A stretch of 64,000 bases of DNA from the NCBI GenBank assembly GCA_965249005.1, contig CBDFLD010000020.1:124001-188000 (forward strand), read 5' to 3'. Position numbers and translations under genes: made by a program. Positions 63,924 to 64,000 of this stretch are shown in pieces; the stretch's first letter is position 1, and the number at the start of each line of letters is the position of its first letter. Source of the DNA: CBDFLD01 sp965249005 (lineage in GTDB: Bacteria; Acidobacteriota; UBA6911). The notes beneath the pieces are model-generated. The model did no database searches. It was not told where the DNA came from and saw only the letters and a list, made by a program, of their open reading frames with translations.

Positions 63924-64000
63924 ATGAGCCAGCCATACACCCGGTCCAAAGCGTGGATCCTGTTGTGCTTCTTGATGTTTCTCAACTTGCTGAACTTCCT
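63924..64000 (+). CDS. MFS transporter, N-terminal fragment (continues beyond window)
   Basis: ATG at 63924 gives MSQPYTRSKAWILLCFLMFLNLLNF, the usual polar start and first transmembrane helix of major-facilitator permeases. The rest is outside the window, so the substrate is unknown. Confidence 0.6.
   Translation, partial: MSQPYTRSKAWILLCFLMFLNLLNF

Overview
The window reads as a chromosomal segment of an uncultured Gram-negative bacterium of moderately high G+C. The mix of families (PQQ beta-propeller proteins with EF-hands, ThuA and DUF1080 proteins, DUF3604 and PhoD phosphatases, MmgE/PrpD, an RND pump with its outer-membrane lipoprotein) fits Acidobacteriota or a neighbouring phylum best. 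This is inference from gene content: no rRNA or marker gene settles it. I saw no rRNA, tRNA, CRISPR array or prophage.

Layout. 0-3.5 kb: end of a metallophosphoesterase, an M48 lipoprotein peptidase and a second metallophosphoesterase broken by two single-base deletions. 3.5-11.8 kb: two almost identical inverted 1854-bp IS1380-family elements around 4 kb of cargo (RND fragment, secreted protein, AI-2E-type transporter, nucleotidyltransferase pair, membrane protein); the outer right edge cuts another AI-2E gene. 11.8-19.6 kb: folD, an unknown protein and a three-gene RND efflux operon. 19.6-27.8 kb: IS110 element lying inside a copy of a nested-palindrome repeat, patatin-like lipase, small proteins, a class C-like group II intron beside a hairpin, and mutY. 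28.5-30.5 kb: a cell-wall amidase overlapping by 4 bp a MamK-like bacterial actin. 30.6-43.8 kb: PQQ alcohol dehydrogenase with cytochrome domain, methyltransferase, YbaK, DinB, DUF3604 lipoprotein, ThuA/DUF1080 pair, split ThDP decarboxylase, DUF488, thioredoxin and PQQ/EF-hand propeller. 43.9-45.3 kb: IS3-family element. 45.4-49.4 kb: GH36 lipoprotein, zinc-ribbon microprotein, RmlD-like reductase. 49.6-56.0 kb: six-gene acyl-CoA operon (two crotonases, class III CoA-transferase, HMG-CoA-lyase-like protein, acyl-CoA dehydrogenase, MmgE/PrpD). 56.4-64 kb: otsA, secreted esterase, PhoD phosphatase, frameshifted SDR, six-bladed-type propeller lipoprotein and the start of an MFS gene.

The most notable items are (1) the amidase/MamK-like actin pair, outside any visible magnetosome cluster; (2) a family of about 150-180-bp nested-palindrome repeats at gene 3' ends, with a compensatory stem change, one copy of which carries an IS110 element exactly in its interior; (3) a nucleotidyltransferase with a translationally coupled 64-residue partner; and (4) the six-gene CoA operon, whose first crotonase lacks both catalytic glutamates and whose acyl-CoA dehydrogenase lacks the usual catalytic-Glu motif. 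Three one-base deletions (two genes) are either pseudogene lesions or assembly errors.
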